Positions 7,007-13,615 of a stretch of DNA of 13,917 bases are shown piece by piece (positions within the stretch are counted from its first letter, which is position 1; every line of letters begins with the position of its first letter). Source of the stretch: Candidatus Eiseniibacteriota bacterium (lineage in GTDB: Bacteria; Eisenbacteria; RBG-16-71-46; CAIMUX01; VGJL01); the NCBI GenBank assembly GCA_014729455.1, contig WJJW01000122.1:1-13917 (forward strand). Direction: 5' to 3'. A program made the translations under genes and the position numbers. The notes under the pieces were generated by a model. The model had not been told where the DNA came from. It searched no databases and saw nothing but the letters and a program-made list of their open reading frames with translations.

Positions 7007-7850
7007 CTACCCGCTACCGCCGGCCCTCGACGCATTCCCCCCCGCCGGTGGACGGATCACCGTCTCCGAGACGGTCGTGTTGTCGCTGGCTGGTTCACCG
7101 TCCGTTTCGTTGAACCGGCTCTCCCCCTCGGGCACAGCGAATCCCAGCGGAGAGGACCGCTCCCGCGAGAGCGTCGGAGCGTTCGCGGCAAGCTCGAGGT
7201 GGAGGAGGGTCTGTTCTCCGACATCCGGGTCGGTCAGAAAGGCCCGCACCGCCATCCCGACCCGCTCCCGCGAACTCGATCACCGGGGACTGACGAGAGC
7301 GGCCAGCCGGCGCAGGAAGTCCAGTGGATCGCACACGAGATGGATTGTCCCTTGCGGGTTGGGCCAGAGTCGGCGAAGGCGGTAGACGACCTTGCCATCC
7401 CCGCGCCGGGAGAGACGTTCCTGGGCGAAGGGAGCGCGCAGGCCGTAGCGCAGCAGGCGCTCCAGGGCTTCGCGGTCCTGCACCCGCACCGACTGGCCGG
7501 CGTGCAGAAAGAAGCCGCCCACCGAGGCGCACTGCTCCTTGGCCGGCGCCGGAGGATCGTCTTCTCCGTCGAGGCCGGGAAGCCACGGGCTTTGGCCCTC
7601 TCCCAACGGCGGAGTCGGCGAGAAGAAGAACGGCTCGCAGAGAGAGGCCAGATCGGGACCCGGATCGCCACGCTGAAGTCGGCTTCCCAGGCCGCGGTGA
7701 CCGTCGCGGTCAGCCGGCCGGCGATCTTCCCGGCCAGCTCCTCGACCTCGGCTGTGGTGGAAGCGGGCAGCGGCGCAAAGCGCAGGGGCTCTCCCGGACC
7801 GGCCGGGGTCCACAGCCCATCGGGCAGGATGCTGTGGAAGTGACGCTGCA
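7007..7850 (-). pseudogene. Degenerate IS91-family (Y2 rolling-circle) transposase, copy B
   Basis: Three leftward pieces in different frames give successive transposase parts. From 7850: LQRHFHSILPDGLW and PLRFAPLPASTTAEVEELAGKI. After a frameshift near 7670: CASVGGFFLHAGQSVR, REALERLLRYGLRAPFAQERLS and CDPLDFLRRLAALVSP. After a deletion near 7280: MAVRAFLTDPDVGEQ and a tail with VSETVIRPPAGGN. These match the middle and end of IS91-type transposases (HFHxLxPDG, GFSLHAxVxVxxxDRxxLERLxRY, the DPLxxLxRLAALVPP helix, AFLTDPxVV). The N-terminal zinc-binding part and a central stretch are missing, so it cannot be active. Its high-coordinate end abuts an ECF sigma factor fragment within a few bases of 7850. 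Confidence 0.8.
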
Positions 7851-7851
7851 G

Positions 7852-8016
7852 GTCGTGCAACTCCGATTCTGGATGGGCTTCGCCAACTCCGAGACCGCCG
7901 ACGCCTTGTCGATCACCAAGTACCGGGTTTCCGAGGAGTGGAAGGTGGCCCAGAGCTTCTTGGTCGAACAGCTCGGGAACGATGGCGTCGTCCTCGACAT
8001 GCGCAAGCGACCGTAG
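7852..8016 (+). pseudogene. C-terminal region-4 fragment of an ECF sigma factor
   Basis: Rightward from 7852 the frame reads VVQLRFWMGFANSETADALSITKYRVSEEWKVAQSFL and stops at 8016. This matches sigma-70 region 4 of ECF factors of the TIGR02999-like type (VVELRFFGGLsxEETAexLgISxxTVKReWxxArAwL), i.e. the helix-turn-helix that contacts the -35 element, with the natural C-terminus. Region 2 and everything upstream are gone; the frame runs on backward into antisense transposase DNA. The Ser/Thr kinase gene that often follows such factors is absent. A few core positions (Y and K in the second helix) are unusual, consistent with drift. Confidence 0.65.
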
Positions 8017-8288
8017 CTGCGATCTCCCGAGACTCTCCCGCCTTCGTTCGCGGTCGGCAGCCCGATCATGCGGATTCCCAGTTAGGGAAGAGTCGATGGG
8101 CTGGCGCTCTGGATTTCGGAGGTTTGCTGAACCGTTCCTCCGGACCCGTGATCGACTTCGAGCTCCCGTGACCTCTCTGTATTCCGCGTCGCTTCGTTGC
8201 GCCGGCCCATAGCTCCTGGTCTCTCGCGCTCGGTTCCCACCGAGATCCGGTGGTGACTCCAGAGAGACCGGCCCCCTTACCCGATCCA
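8017..8288. other. Spacer between sigma fragment and lipoprotein promoter
   Basis: No frame here resembles a known protein or shows the third-position G/C bias of its neighbours. It may be decayed coding DNA. Confidence 0.4.
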
Positions 8289-8317
8289 TTGCGCGAAACT
8301 CGTCGCCAGGGTATCAT
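8289..8317 (+). promoter_or_regulatory. Sigma-70-like promoter for the lipoprotein gene
   Basis: TTGCGC at 8289-8294 and TATCAT at 8312-8317 are separated by exactly 17 bases, followed by an AT-richer stretch. Predicted transcription start is about 8324, giving a leader of roughly 40 bases with GAGGAGG at 8349-8355, seven bases before the ATG at 8363. Confidence 0.5.
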
Positions 8318-8362
8318 TTGTACGGGTCAGTCCGGACCCTGTGTGGATGAGGAGGCTCGGTA

Positions 8363-10537
8363 ATGAAAAAGCTGGCCGCGATCTCGTTGGTCGTCCTGTC
8401 GATTCTGCTCCCGCTCGCCTGTTCCGAAGACAGCAGTACCCAACCGCCGGACGACGATGGGGACCAGGACGACTACGCGCTCGCGGAGAGCGCGACAATC
8501 GGATCCCAAGGCGGGACCCTCGCCACCGACGACTTCACGCTCGAGGTCCCGGCCGGGGCCTTCGCGGCGGATGCCTCGCTCGATCTCTACGTCTCCTCGT
8601 CGGACATGCCATTCGGCGAGTACGGGGCGACGAAGAGCTACCGGCTCGAAGGACTGCCGGACACCTACGGACAGCCCCTGCAGATCTCCCTCTCGGTGAC
8701 CGGCACCGGAAGCGGTCCCGTCGCCATCGGAGTCGGGCAGGAGGCCATGGTGCCCGAGGCCGACTCGACCGCAATCGTCTACGAGTTCCTCGAGGCTCAA
8801 GAAGAATCGGGAACGATCGTCTGCACATTGCCAGCGCAGAGCCGATCGGCCACGAAGGGGAGCGGCAGCGGAGTCCCGACCTCGGGCGACGATCGCTACT
8901 ACATCGGGACTCGGGGATACAGCTCCTTCGTGCGCTCCAGCCAATTCGTCATCTGGTATCCAGCGAGCTACCCGGCCTACACGGACATGCTCGTGCCCCT
9001 TCTGGAGGACGCGCGCGAAGCGATCGAATACGAGGTTGGGCTCTCGTTCCCCGGCTTCGACTTTCGGCGGCCGATCCAAGTGGTGATTTCCCAACCCGTT
9101 CAACTCTACGCGCAGGTGTACTTTCTCGCCGACCCGCAGGGGTACGTGCCGATCCTCTACATCGATCCCCAGACGCTGACCCAGCAGAACCTGCCGCAGC
9201 TCCGATTGGCGGTGGGGGGCGAGCTGCTCAAGGCCGCGCAAACGCTGTACAGCCACGCGTCGAGCTACCCGGGCCGGGATCCGGCCTACTGGTGGTTCCA
9301 CCGGGCGGTCCGGTTCTGGGCCGACGAGGTCTTTACCGACGATCCGAACTTTACCAAGCCTTCGACCCTTGATCTCAACCCGACCGCCCCGTTCGACGGG
9401 ATGCAGGCGGGAGGAGATGGGCTCATTCGTGCGATCTCCCACGGCCACGGTATGTGCGCGGTGTTCAAGTACCTCATGAGCGATCCGCGGTTCGGCCCTT
9501 CGGGGTTGGCCACCACCTACGAGGAGATGAAGGAGAGCGACCTCATCTCGATCGGCGCGCTCTACGGTGAGCTTCCCGAGGGGCAGCTCACCTGGTGGCC
9601 CTCGTTCTTCAAGAACTATCTCGATGGCGCGCTCTACCCGGTCGACGTCGATGTCTTCAAGGACCTAGAGAGCGGATCCTGGGACGTGCTCGGCCCCGAT
9701 GATCCGCCCGCCGAATTCTACAGTAGCTACGGGATCGGCAACTACCCGGACCTCTCCGCAAAGGTCTTCACGGTGGGGCTCACCTCTTACGAGTTCCAGC
9801 CCGAGGACCTCCTCGCCTTCACGGCCACGAGCCCGGAGATCGATCAGGACTACCTGACGATCCTCGCCTATGCGTGGAAGCCGGGAGACCTCTTCTATCT
9901 CGCGCAGGCTTCGGCCATGCAGATCGCCGAGATCCCGACGCTCACAGAAGCCGGCTACACGCACATCCTCGCCGTCGTCGTCAACAGCGACGGGTGGCCG
10001 CCGTTCGAGGGAGAGGCTGAGGTGGACCTGCGCATCGAGCTCACCGCGGAGGATCCGGTGACCTTCGCCGATATCGGCGGGGGAAACATCTTCTGCCACC
10101 TCAGCGAGGTGTATCCAGACGACCCCGATCAGAACCGGGAGTACGACTCCTACTACTATACCGGTTCGATCGGAACCCCGATCCACGAGTCCCCGACCGA
10201 AGAGAACACTTGGGTCGGGGAGTGGGACACGGAGAGCTACGGTGTGCGCAGCGTCGGCTCGATGCGGATCGTCCTCGACGACACGCGCGACACGGTCCTC
10301 GAGTTCTACGTGACGATGCGGATCACCGATCCCGCGCACTTCGGTCGCGACGACGAGCTGACGATGTCGGGCAAGAACATCGGCCGGTACCTGGATTACT
10401 GGGAAGTGAGCGGCGACCGGATCATTGCCGATCACGATTTCGCATTCGATTCCGTGGAACGAAGCGACACGCTCATCCGGACGGTTCTCGACGTCATGGA
10501 AGATCCGAACACCTGGATCAGGGTGAGGATGTACTAG
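8363..10537 (+). CDS. Lipoprotein with ZU5-like domain and a zinc-ligand-less metalloprotease-like region
   Basis: The 724-residue product starts at the ATG at 8363 with an ideal ribosome binding site. MKK plus a hydrophobic core ends PLAC20, an acceptable lipobox, followed by Ser and an Asp-rich linker (22-37), so it should be lipid-anchored. Residues ~44-112 (IGSQGGTLATDDFTLEVPAGAF) have the ZU5-like pattern of GG-x-L...L-x-V-P-x-G-A-x. Residues ~175-420 look like a gluzincin-type peptidase: the expected HExxH helix is LRLAVG-GELLK-AAQ (G286, E287, K290), and the expected W-x-x-E-G/A-x-A-x-W-x-E helix is WFHRAVRFWADE (R314), so the zinc ligands are replaced. The last ~250 residues are beta-rich. 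It probably binds rather than cuts a surface substrate. Convergent with the next gene, sharing a CTAG. Confidence 0.85.
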   Translation: MKKLAAISLVVLSILLPLACSEDSSTQPPDDDGDQDDYALAESATIGSQGGTLATDDFTLEVPAGAFAADASLDLYVSSSDMPFGEYGATKSYRLEGLPDTYGQPLQISLSVTGTGSGPVAIGVGQEAMVPEADSTAIVYEFLEAQEESGTIVCTLPAQSRSATKGSGSGVPTSGDDRYYIGTRGYSSFVRSSQFVIWYPASYPAYTDMLVPLLEDAREAIEYEVGLSFPGFDFRRPIQVVISQPVQLYAQVYFLADPQGYVPILYIDPQTLTQQNLPQLRLAVGGELLKAAQTLYSHASSYPGRDPAYWWFHRAVRFWADEVFTDDPNFTKPSTLDLNPTAPFDGMQAGGDGLIRAISHGHGMCAVFKYLMSDPRFGPSGLATTYEEMKESDLISIGALYGELPEGQLTWWPSFFKNYLDGALYPVDVDVFKDLESGSWDVLGPDDPPAEFYSSYGIGNYPDLSAKVFTVGLTSYEFQPEDLLAFTATSPEIDQDYLTILAYAWKPGDLFYLAQASAMQIAEIPTLTEAGYTHILAVVVNSDGWPPFEGEAEVDLRIELTAEDPVTFADIGGGNIFCHLSEVYPDDPDQNREYDSYYYTGSIGTPIHESPTEENTWVGEWDTESYGVRSVGSMRIVLDDTRDTVLEFYVTMRITDPAHFGRDDELTMSGKNIGRYLDYWEVSGDRIIADHDFAFDSVERSDTLIRTVLDVMEDPNTWIRVRMY

Positions 10538-11118
10538 GCGCAGAAGCGCATCGGCGGCGAGAGCGTCGAGACCCGTGAGGCGGTTCTCCTGCGCTGGTCG
10601 CGGTTCGGGGCCGCCCAGAACTGCAGGGCGGACTGCGTGACACAATCGACGACGTAGGAGCCGGTCGAATCGTACTCGGCCTCGGCATCGTCGTCGTCGC
10701 CTTCCGGGTTGAGGTGCACCCAGCTTCGCGGTCCCTCCTTCGATTCGCAACCGAACTCGCTGCGGATCGGACAACTGAACCGGAAGACGTTCTTCGTCAG
10801 GTAGAGGAGGTAGGCGTCCGGATAACACGGCGCGCCGTTCCTGTTGATCCCCGGATTCACGACGATCGGATCTTCGGCGACGGAACGCTCCCGCCCCCCG
10901 AGAGGCCCCAGGATCTCCCCCTCGGGACTGGAGATGTGGGCTTCGAACATCGGATCCATCAAGGGCCACTTGGAGAGGGAGTCGGAGAATGGGGCGGTGA
11001 TCACGTGACAGTCGGCGTCCTGCTTGTCGTAGGGAAGGCGGGTGATGTGACGCGAGGCGAAACCGAACGACAGGTACCCCTCGTTCAAGATCGTCGCCAT
11101 CATCCGCCGATAGGGCAT
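10534..11118 (-). CDS. Unrecognised Cys-containing protein, 5' end at repeat boundary
   Basis: A leftward frame with very G/C-rich third positions encodes about 194 residues from the ATG at 11118 (AAGG seven bases upstream); ATG pairs at 11103/11100 and an ATG at 11142 are alternatives. I do not recognise the family. The product has no signal peptide or membrane helix. It contains conserved-looking blocks: LPYDKQDADC, an NPGINRNGAPCYPDAY stretch, FSCPIRSEFGCESKEGPRSW and six cysteines, which could bind metal or form disulfides. The 5' end falls inside repeat copy C, so the natural N-terminus, including any signal peptide, may have been lost. Its stop overlaps that of the lipoprotein gene in a shared CTAG, leaving no room for a terminator between the two converging genes. 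Confidence 0.6.
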   Translation of the reverse strand: MPYRRMMATILNEGYLSFGFASRHITRLPYDKQDADCHVITAPFSDSLSKWPLMDPMFEAHISSPEGEILGPLGGRERSVAEDPIVVNPGINRNGAPCYPDAYLLYLTKNVFRFSCPIRSEFGCESKEGPRSWVHLNPEGDDDDAEAEYDSTGSYVVDCVTQSALQFWAAPNRDQRRRTASRVSTLSPPMRFCA

Positions 11119-11320
11119 TTCATCGCCTTCGAACCCCCGCATGGCCGGTCTGCGGTTGCGCGATACCGAGGATACCGGGGCTTCCCCTCGGTTTGCACTC
11201 CACCTCGGCGATTCCGGGGGCCTCCGGAGCCTCAGCGTGGCGAGCCATGATTGGAAGACACGGTCCCTTCGCCACCGCTTACCCGCCTGGCTTGCCGCGC
11301 CGGATAGACCTCTTCCCTGC
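11107..11320 (-). repeat. IS91-related repeat, copy C (tail only)
   Basis: This stretch aligns over about 210 bases with 4563-4773 in copy A: shared GCCGAT start, ATCGCCTT, CCCCGCATGGCCGGTCTG, CCGGGGCTTC, CTCGGCGATT-type block, ACACGG, CTTTCGCCA-type block and CGGATAGACCTCT. Homology stops at about 11320, where coding sequence for a secretion signal begins. No transposase code is left. Strand is given as that of the lost transposase, by comparison with copy A. Confidence 0.65.
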
Positions 11321-11848
11321 TGCCTAGCGCTCGCCCTCGCCGCCTCTCCGGCAGTCGCCGGGGAGCACGCTCATGATCACGACAAGTCTTCGCTCCGGGG
11401 CGGCAGCGTCTATCTCTCCGAGGAGCATGCGTTCGAGACGGTCTTCTCCGACGACGGGGTCCGGATCCTCCTCTGGACCGACACGCAGGCGCTGGCCATG
11501 GTGAAGAAGACCAAGTGGAGCGCCGTTTTGACCTTCACCGAGGGGCAAAGCGTCACGATCCCCCTCCTTCGTTGCGAGCCGGCCGAGGACGACCCCGCGG
11601 TCCACTTCTGCCCGATGCACGAAGAGGTCGTGCAGTGGAAGACGGGGCTCTGCACCCACTGTAGCGGGATGAAGCTCTTCGTTCAGGATTACCGCTTCGC
11701 GAAGGTGGATCTCTCCAAGGTGAAGCCGGGCGGGGCGGTCGCGGAGATCCGGCTGGAGGATCTCGATCGCGATGAGTCTGCCGTCAGGTTCCGCGTGCCG
11801 TACGCGGAGAAGGCGACTCCGACCGAGGCCGAATCGAAGCAGGGCTGA
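11141..11848 (+). CDS. Exported heavy-metal-binding-domain protein; N-terminus disrupted by repeat
   Basis: The open frame of 235 codons runs from the ATG at 11141, but codons 1-59 lie in repeat copy C. Native sequence starts near 11321 with CLALALAASPAVAG, the core and cleavage site of a signal peptide, then EHAHDHDKSS. Residues 155-178 read HFCPMH...GLCTHCSGMKL, the heavy-metal-binding motif CPMHxxV...GxCxxCxGMxL (C157, H160, C171, C174, M177) known from copper-handling exporters and related proteins. The His-rich start also suits metal binding. The basic n-region and start codon of the signal peptide are missing or replaced; a GTG near 11235 is an alternative start with an unusually long leader. 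So the gene may be poorly or mis-exported. Its last 65 bases overlap, tail to tail, the leftward glycosyltransferase gene. Confidence 0.65.
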   Translation: MAGLRLRDTEDTGASPRFALHLGDSGGLRSLSVASHDWKTRSLRHRLPAWLAAPDRPLPCCLALALAASPAVAGEHAHDHDKSSLRGGSVYLSEEHAFETVFSDDGVRILLWTDTQALAMVKKTKWSAVLTFTEGQSVTIPLLRCEPAEDDPAVHFCPMHEEVVQWKTGLCTHCSGMKLFVQDYRFAKVDLSKVKPGGAVAEIRLEDLDRDESAVRFRVPYAEKATPTEAESKQG

Positions 11849-13238
11849 GAGACTCTTCCGGCCTCGGCGACGCCAGGAAGGCGATCGCCATTGCGGCGAG
11901 CGGCGCGACCTGGATCAGGACGCGCCGCATGTCCAAATGCGCGATCCGCTCGATCGAGAACTCGCTGACGGCCATCCCCACCAACGCGGCGGCGAGCTGA
12001 CCGGCGAGCAGGAAGAGGAGAAGCCGGATCGGACGGTCGGCGATCCGCCGAACCCGGGCGATGCCCAGGAACGCGAGAGAAATCCAGAGGAAGCCCCAGC
12101 GTCCGGGGTGGAACGCCTCCCGGAGCAGGTACCCCCCGCTGCGCGCCGTCCGTTCGATCCCCTCGGCGCTCAGCAGGAAGCCCAGATCGATCGGATCCCC
12201 CGTGAATGGTCCCGGAAACCGTGCCTTGTAGAGCATCTGCACCGCGACCGAGGCGGCGACGATCATGGTGAAGCCGACGGCGGCCGGGAACGAGCGCGAT
12301 CGAATCTCCCGCCCTCCGAAGAGCAGCCCGATCCAGACGCCGACCAGCGAGACCCCCGCAAAGGCGATCCCTTCCCTCTTCATCCAGAGTGCGGCGGCGG
12401 CGCAGATCCCCGCGAGAATCAGACTTCGGTTCGAGCGATCGAGAACCCAGAAGAGCAACGCCGCAGCGGTCGCCACCAGAAACAAGGACAACGGAGCGTC
12501 CGCATAGGCGGACGCGACGCTCCCGGCGGGGAACGGAACGATCAGGGAGGGCAAGGTCGCCCAGAGGACGACTCCTGCCAGAACCGGACCGCGGGGCAGG
12601 AACCGCCGAAGTGTTCCGAGCAGCACCGCAAGGACCGCCAGGTAGAAGGCCGGGAAGATCCCCTTGATCAGCTGGTCGTCGTAGGCGCCCATCACCAGAT
12701 GCGACCAGGTCTGCGCCAGCGGAAGCAGCGGGGGCCAGTGCGAGACCCCCTCTCCCACACCGCCCGCCGTCAGAAACGGGGGGAAGGCCGTCCGCTCATA
12801 GGTGAAGACCTTCGCGTGCATCGCCCAATGCGCGACGGCATCCACCTCGGCGATCGGCTCCTGGAACGACCCCAGAAGGACGACGGCGGAGGAGGCGATG
12901 ATCAGTGCGGCCGCGACCGGGACGGGCAGAAGCCGCGGCCCCCCGGCCGGGGCCTTCTCGCCGACGGAGCGTCCCCGACCCCGCTCCCTGAGGCGGGCCA
13001 GAAGGGGCACCACCGCCAGAGGAAGAACTGCGGCGACCGAGAATCGAAGCCCGGCGAAACCGAGTCCGATCATCCAGAGCGAGATCGCCGCTTCTCCGAG
13101 GGCGAAAGCGAGCCCGATGCGCGCCGCACGAGGGAAGCGGCCCCGCTGTCGACCGAGCAGGAGCCGCAGGCAACCATCGCCGACCGCAACGGCAAAGAGC
13201 AGAGAGCCGAGAAGACCGACCACCTGCAACGCGATCAT
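11784..13238 (-). CDS. Polytopic membrane glycosyltransferase, GT-C (PMT/ArnT-like) type
   Basis: The 484-residue product has about ten hydrophobic segments and is an inner-membrane protein. After a hydrophobic pair and a loop, residues 127-145 read EPIAEVDAVAHWAMHAKVF, matching the first periplasmic loop of GT-C enzymes (E/D-x-D-A-x-x-x-W-x-x-K-A-K), where the acidic residue D133 is the expected catalytic or metal-contacting position. Such enzymes move a sugar from a polyprenyl-phosphate donor to lipid, glycan or protein in the periplasm. The Ser/Arg/Pro tail after ~460 is cytoplasmic-like and overlaps the convergent gene. The ATG at 13238 overlaps the upstream stop (ATGA), with GGAAGAG before it, so translation is coupled to the small gene upstream. 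The acceptor cannot be told from sequence. Confidence 0.8.
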   Translation of the reverse strand: MIALQVVGLLGSLLFAVAVGDGCLRLLLGRQRGRFPRAARIGLAFALGEAAISLWMIGLGFAGLRFSVAAVLPLAVVPLLARLRERGRGRSVGEKAPAGGPRLLPVPVAAALIIASSAVVLLGSFQEPIAEVDAVAHWAMHAKVFTYERTAFPPFLTAGGVGEGVSHWPPLLPLAQTWSHLVMGAYDDQLIKGIFPAFYLAVLAVLLGTLRRFLPRGPVLAGVVLWATLPSLIVPFPAGSVASAYADAPLSLFLVATAAALLFWVLDRSNRSLILAGICAAAALWMKREGIAFAGVSLVGVWIGLLFGGREIRSRSFPAAVGFTMIVAASVAVQMLYKARFPGPFTGDPIDLGFLLSAEGIERTARSGGYLLREAFHPGRWGFLWISLAFLGIARVRRIADRPIRLLLFLLAGQLAAALVGMAVSEFSIERIAHLDMRRVLIQVAPLAAMAIAFLASPRPEESLSPASIRPRSESPSPRTARGT

Positions 13239-13615
13239 CTCTTCCTCTCCGCGACATGGAGCGAGCCGGTGCGAAAGACTGCGTGGTACAACAACGAACC
13301 AGGCGGCGCCGCGGCAAGAACGTCTTCGCGATCAACCGGAACGACCCAGGCCGGATAGAGCCGATGCCGCACCAGATAGAGGAAGATCGGGTTGTCGGTC
13401 TCCACCGCGACCGCTTCTCCGGCCGGAACCAGTCGCTCTACCTGTTCGGCGGCCTTCCATTCGAGCGCGGACAGGTTGTCCCGATGCGGGATCCACCGCT
13501 CGACCGGCCGCGCCGCTTCCGGGAGAAGGATCATTGCGGCGATCAGAGCGAGCATTGCGACCGCACAGAGCGTCCAGAACCACAAGAGAACCCCGAAGCC
13601 GACCACGGACCGCAT
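13235..13615 (-). CDS. Small membrane-anchored protein, partner of the GT-C gene
   Basis: The 126-residue product has one N-terminal membrane helix (~5-31) and a soluble part with an ERLVPAGEAVAVETDNPIFLYLVRHRLYPAWVVPV stretch. That V-P-x-G-x-x-V-A...YLVRHRLYP pattern resembles the periplasmic C-terminal domain found in many GT-C-type membrane proteins, usually within the same chain. Here it is separate and lies just upstream of the GT-C gene, overlapping it by four bases. Inference: a detached periplasmic subunit of the same enzyme. Its ATG shares one base with the stop of the barrel gene (TGATG), so all three genes form one translationally coupled operon. No catalytic residues are identifiable. 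Confidence 0.7.
   Translation of the reverse strand: MRSVVGFGVLLWFWTLCAVAMLALIAAMILLPEAARPVERWIPHRDNLSALEWKAAEQVERLVPAGEAVAVETDNPIFLYLVRHRLYPAWVVPVDREDVLAAAPPGSLLYHAVFRTGSLHVAERKR

Noticed and set aside
7234..8289. Leftward 351-codon open frame taken as one protein
   Set aside because: Only its middle matches transposase; it starts antisense to the sigma fragment and leaves the true transposase frame near 7670. Treated as a decayed transposase instead.
8327..9448. Leftward 373-codon open frame
   Set aside because: Antisense to the signal peptide, ZU5-like and peptidase-like regions of the lipoprotein; no recognisable domain.
9665..10969. Leftward 434-codon open frame
   Set aside because: It runs antisense through the lipoprotein gene and out of frame with the real leftward gene at 10534-11118; composition is shadow-like.
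11772..13358. Long rightward open frame of 528 codons
   Set aside because: It is antisense to the GT-C gene, with an Arg/Asp/Gln/Pro-rich low-complexity product typical of a shadow frame in high-GC DNA.
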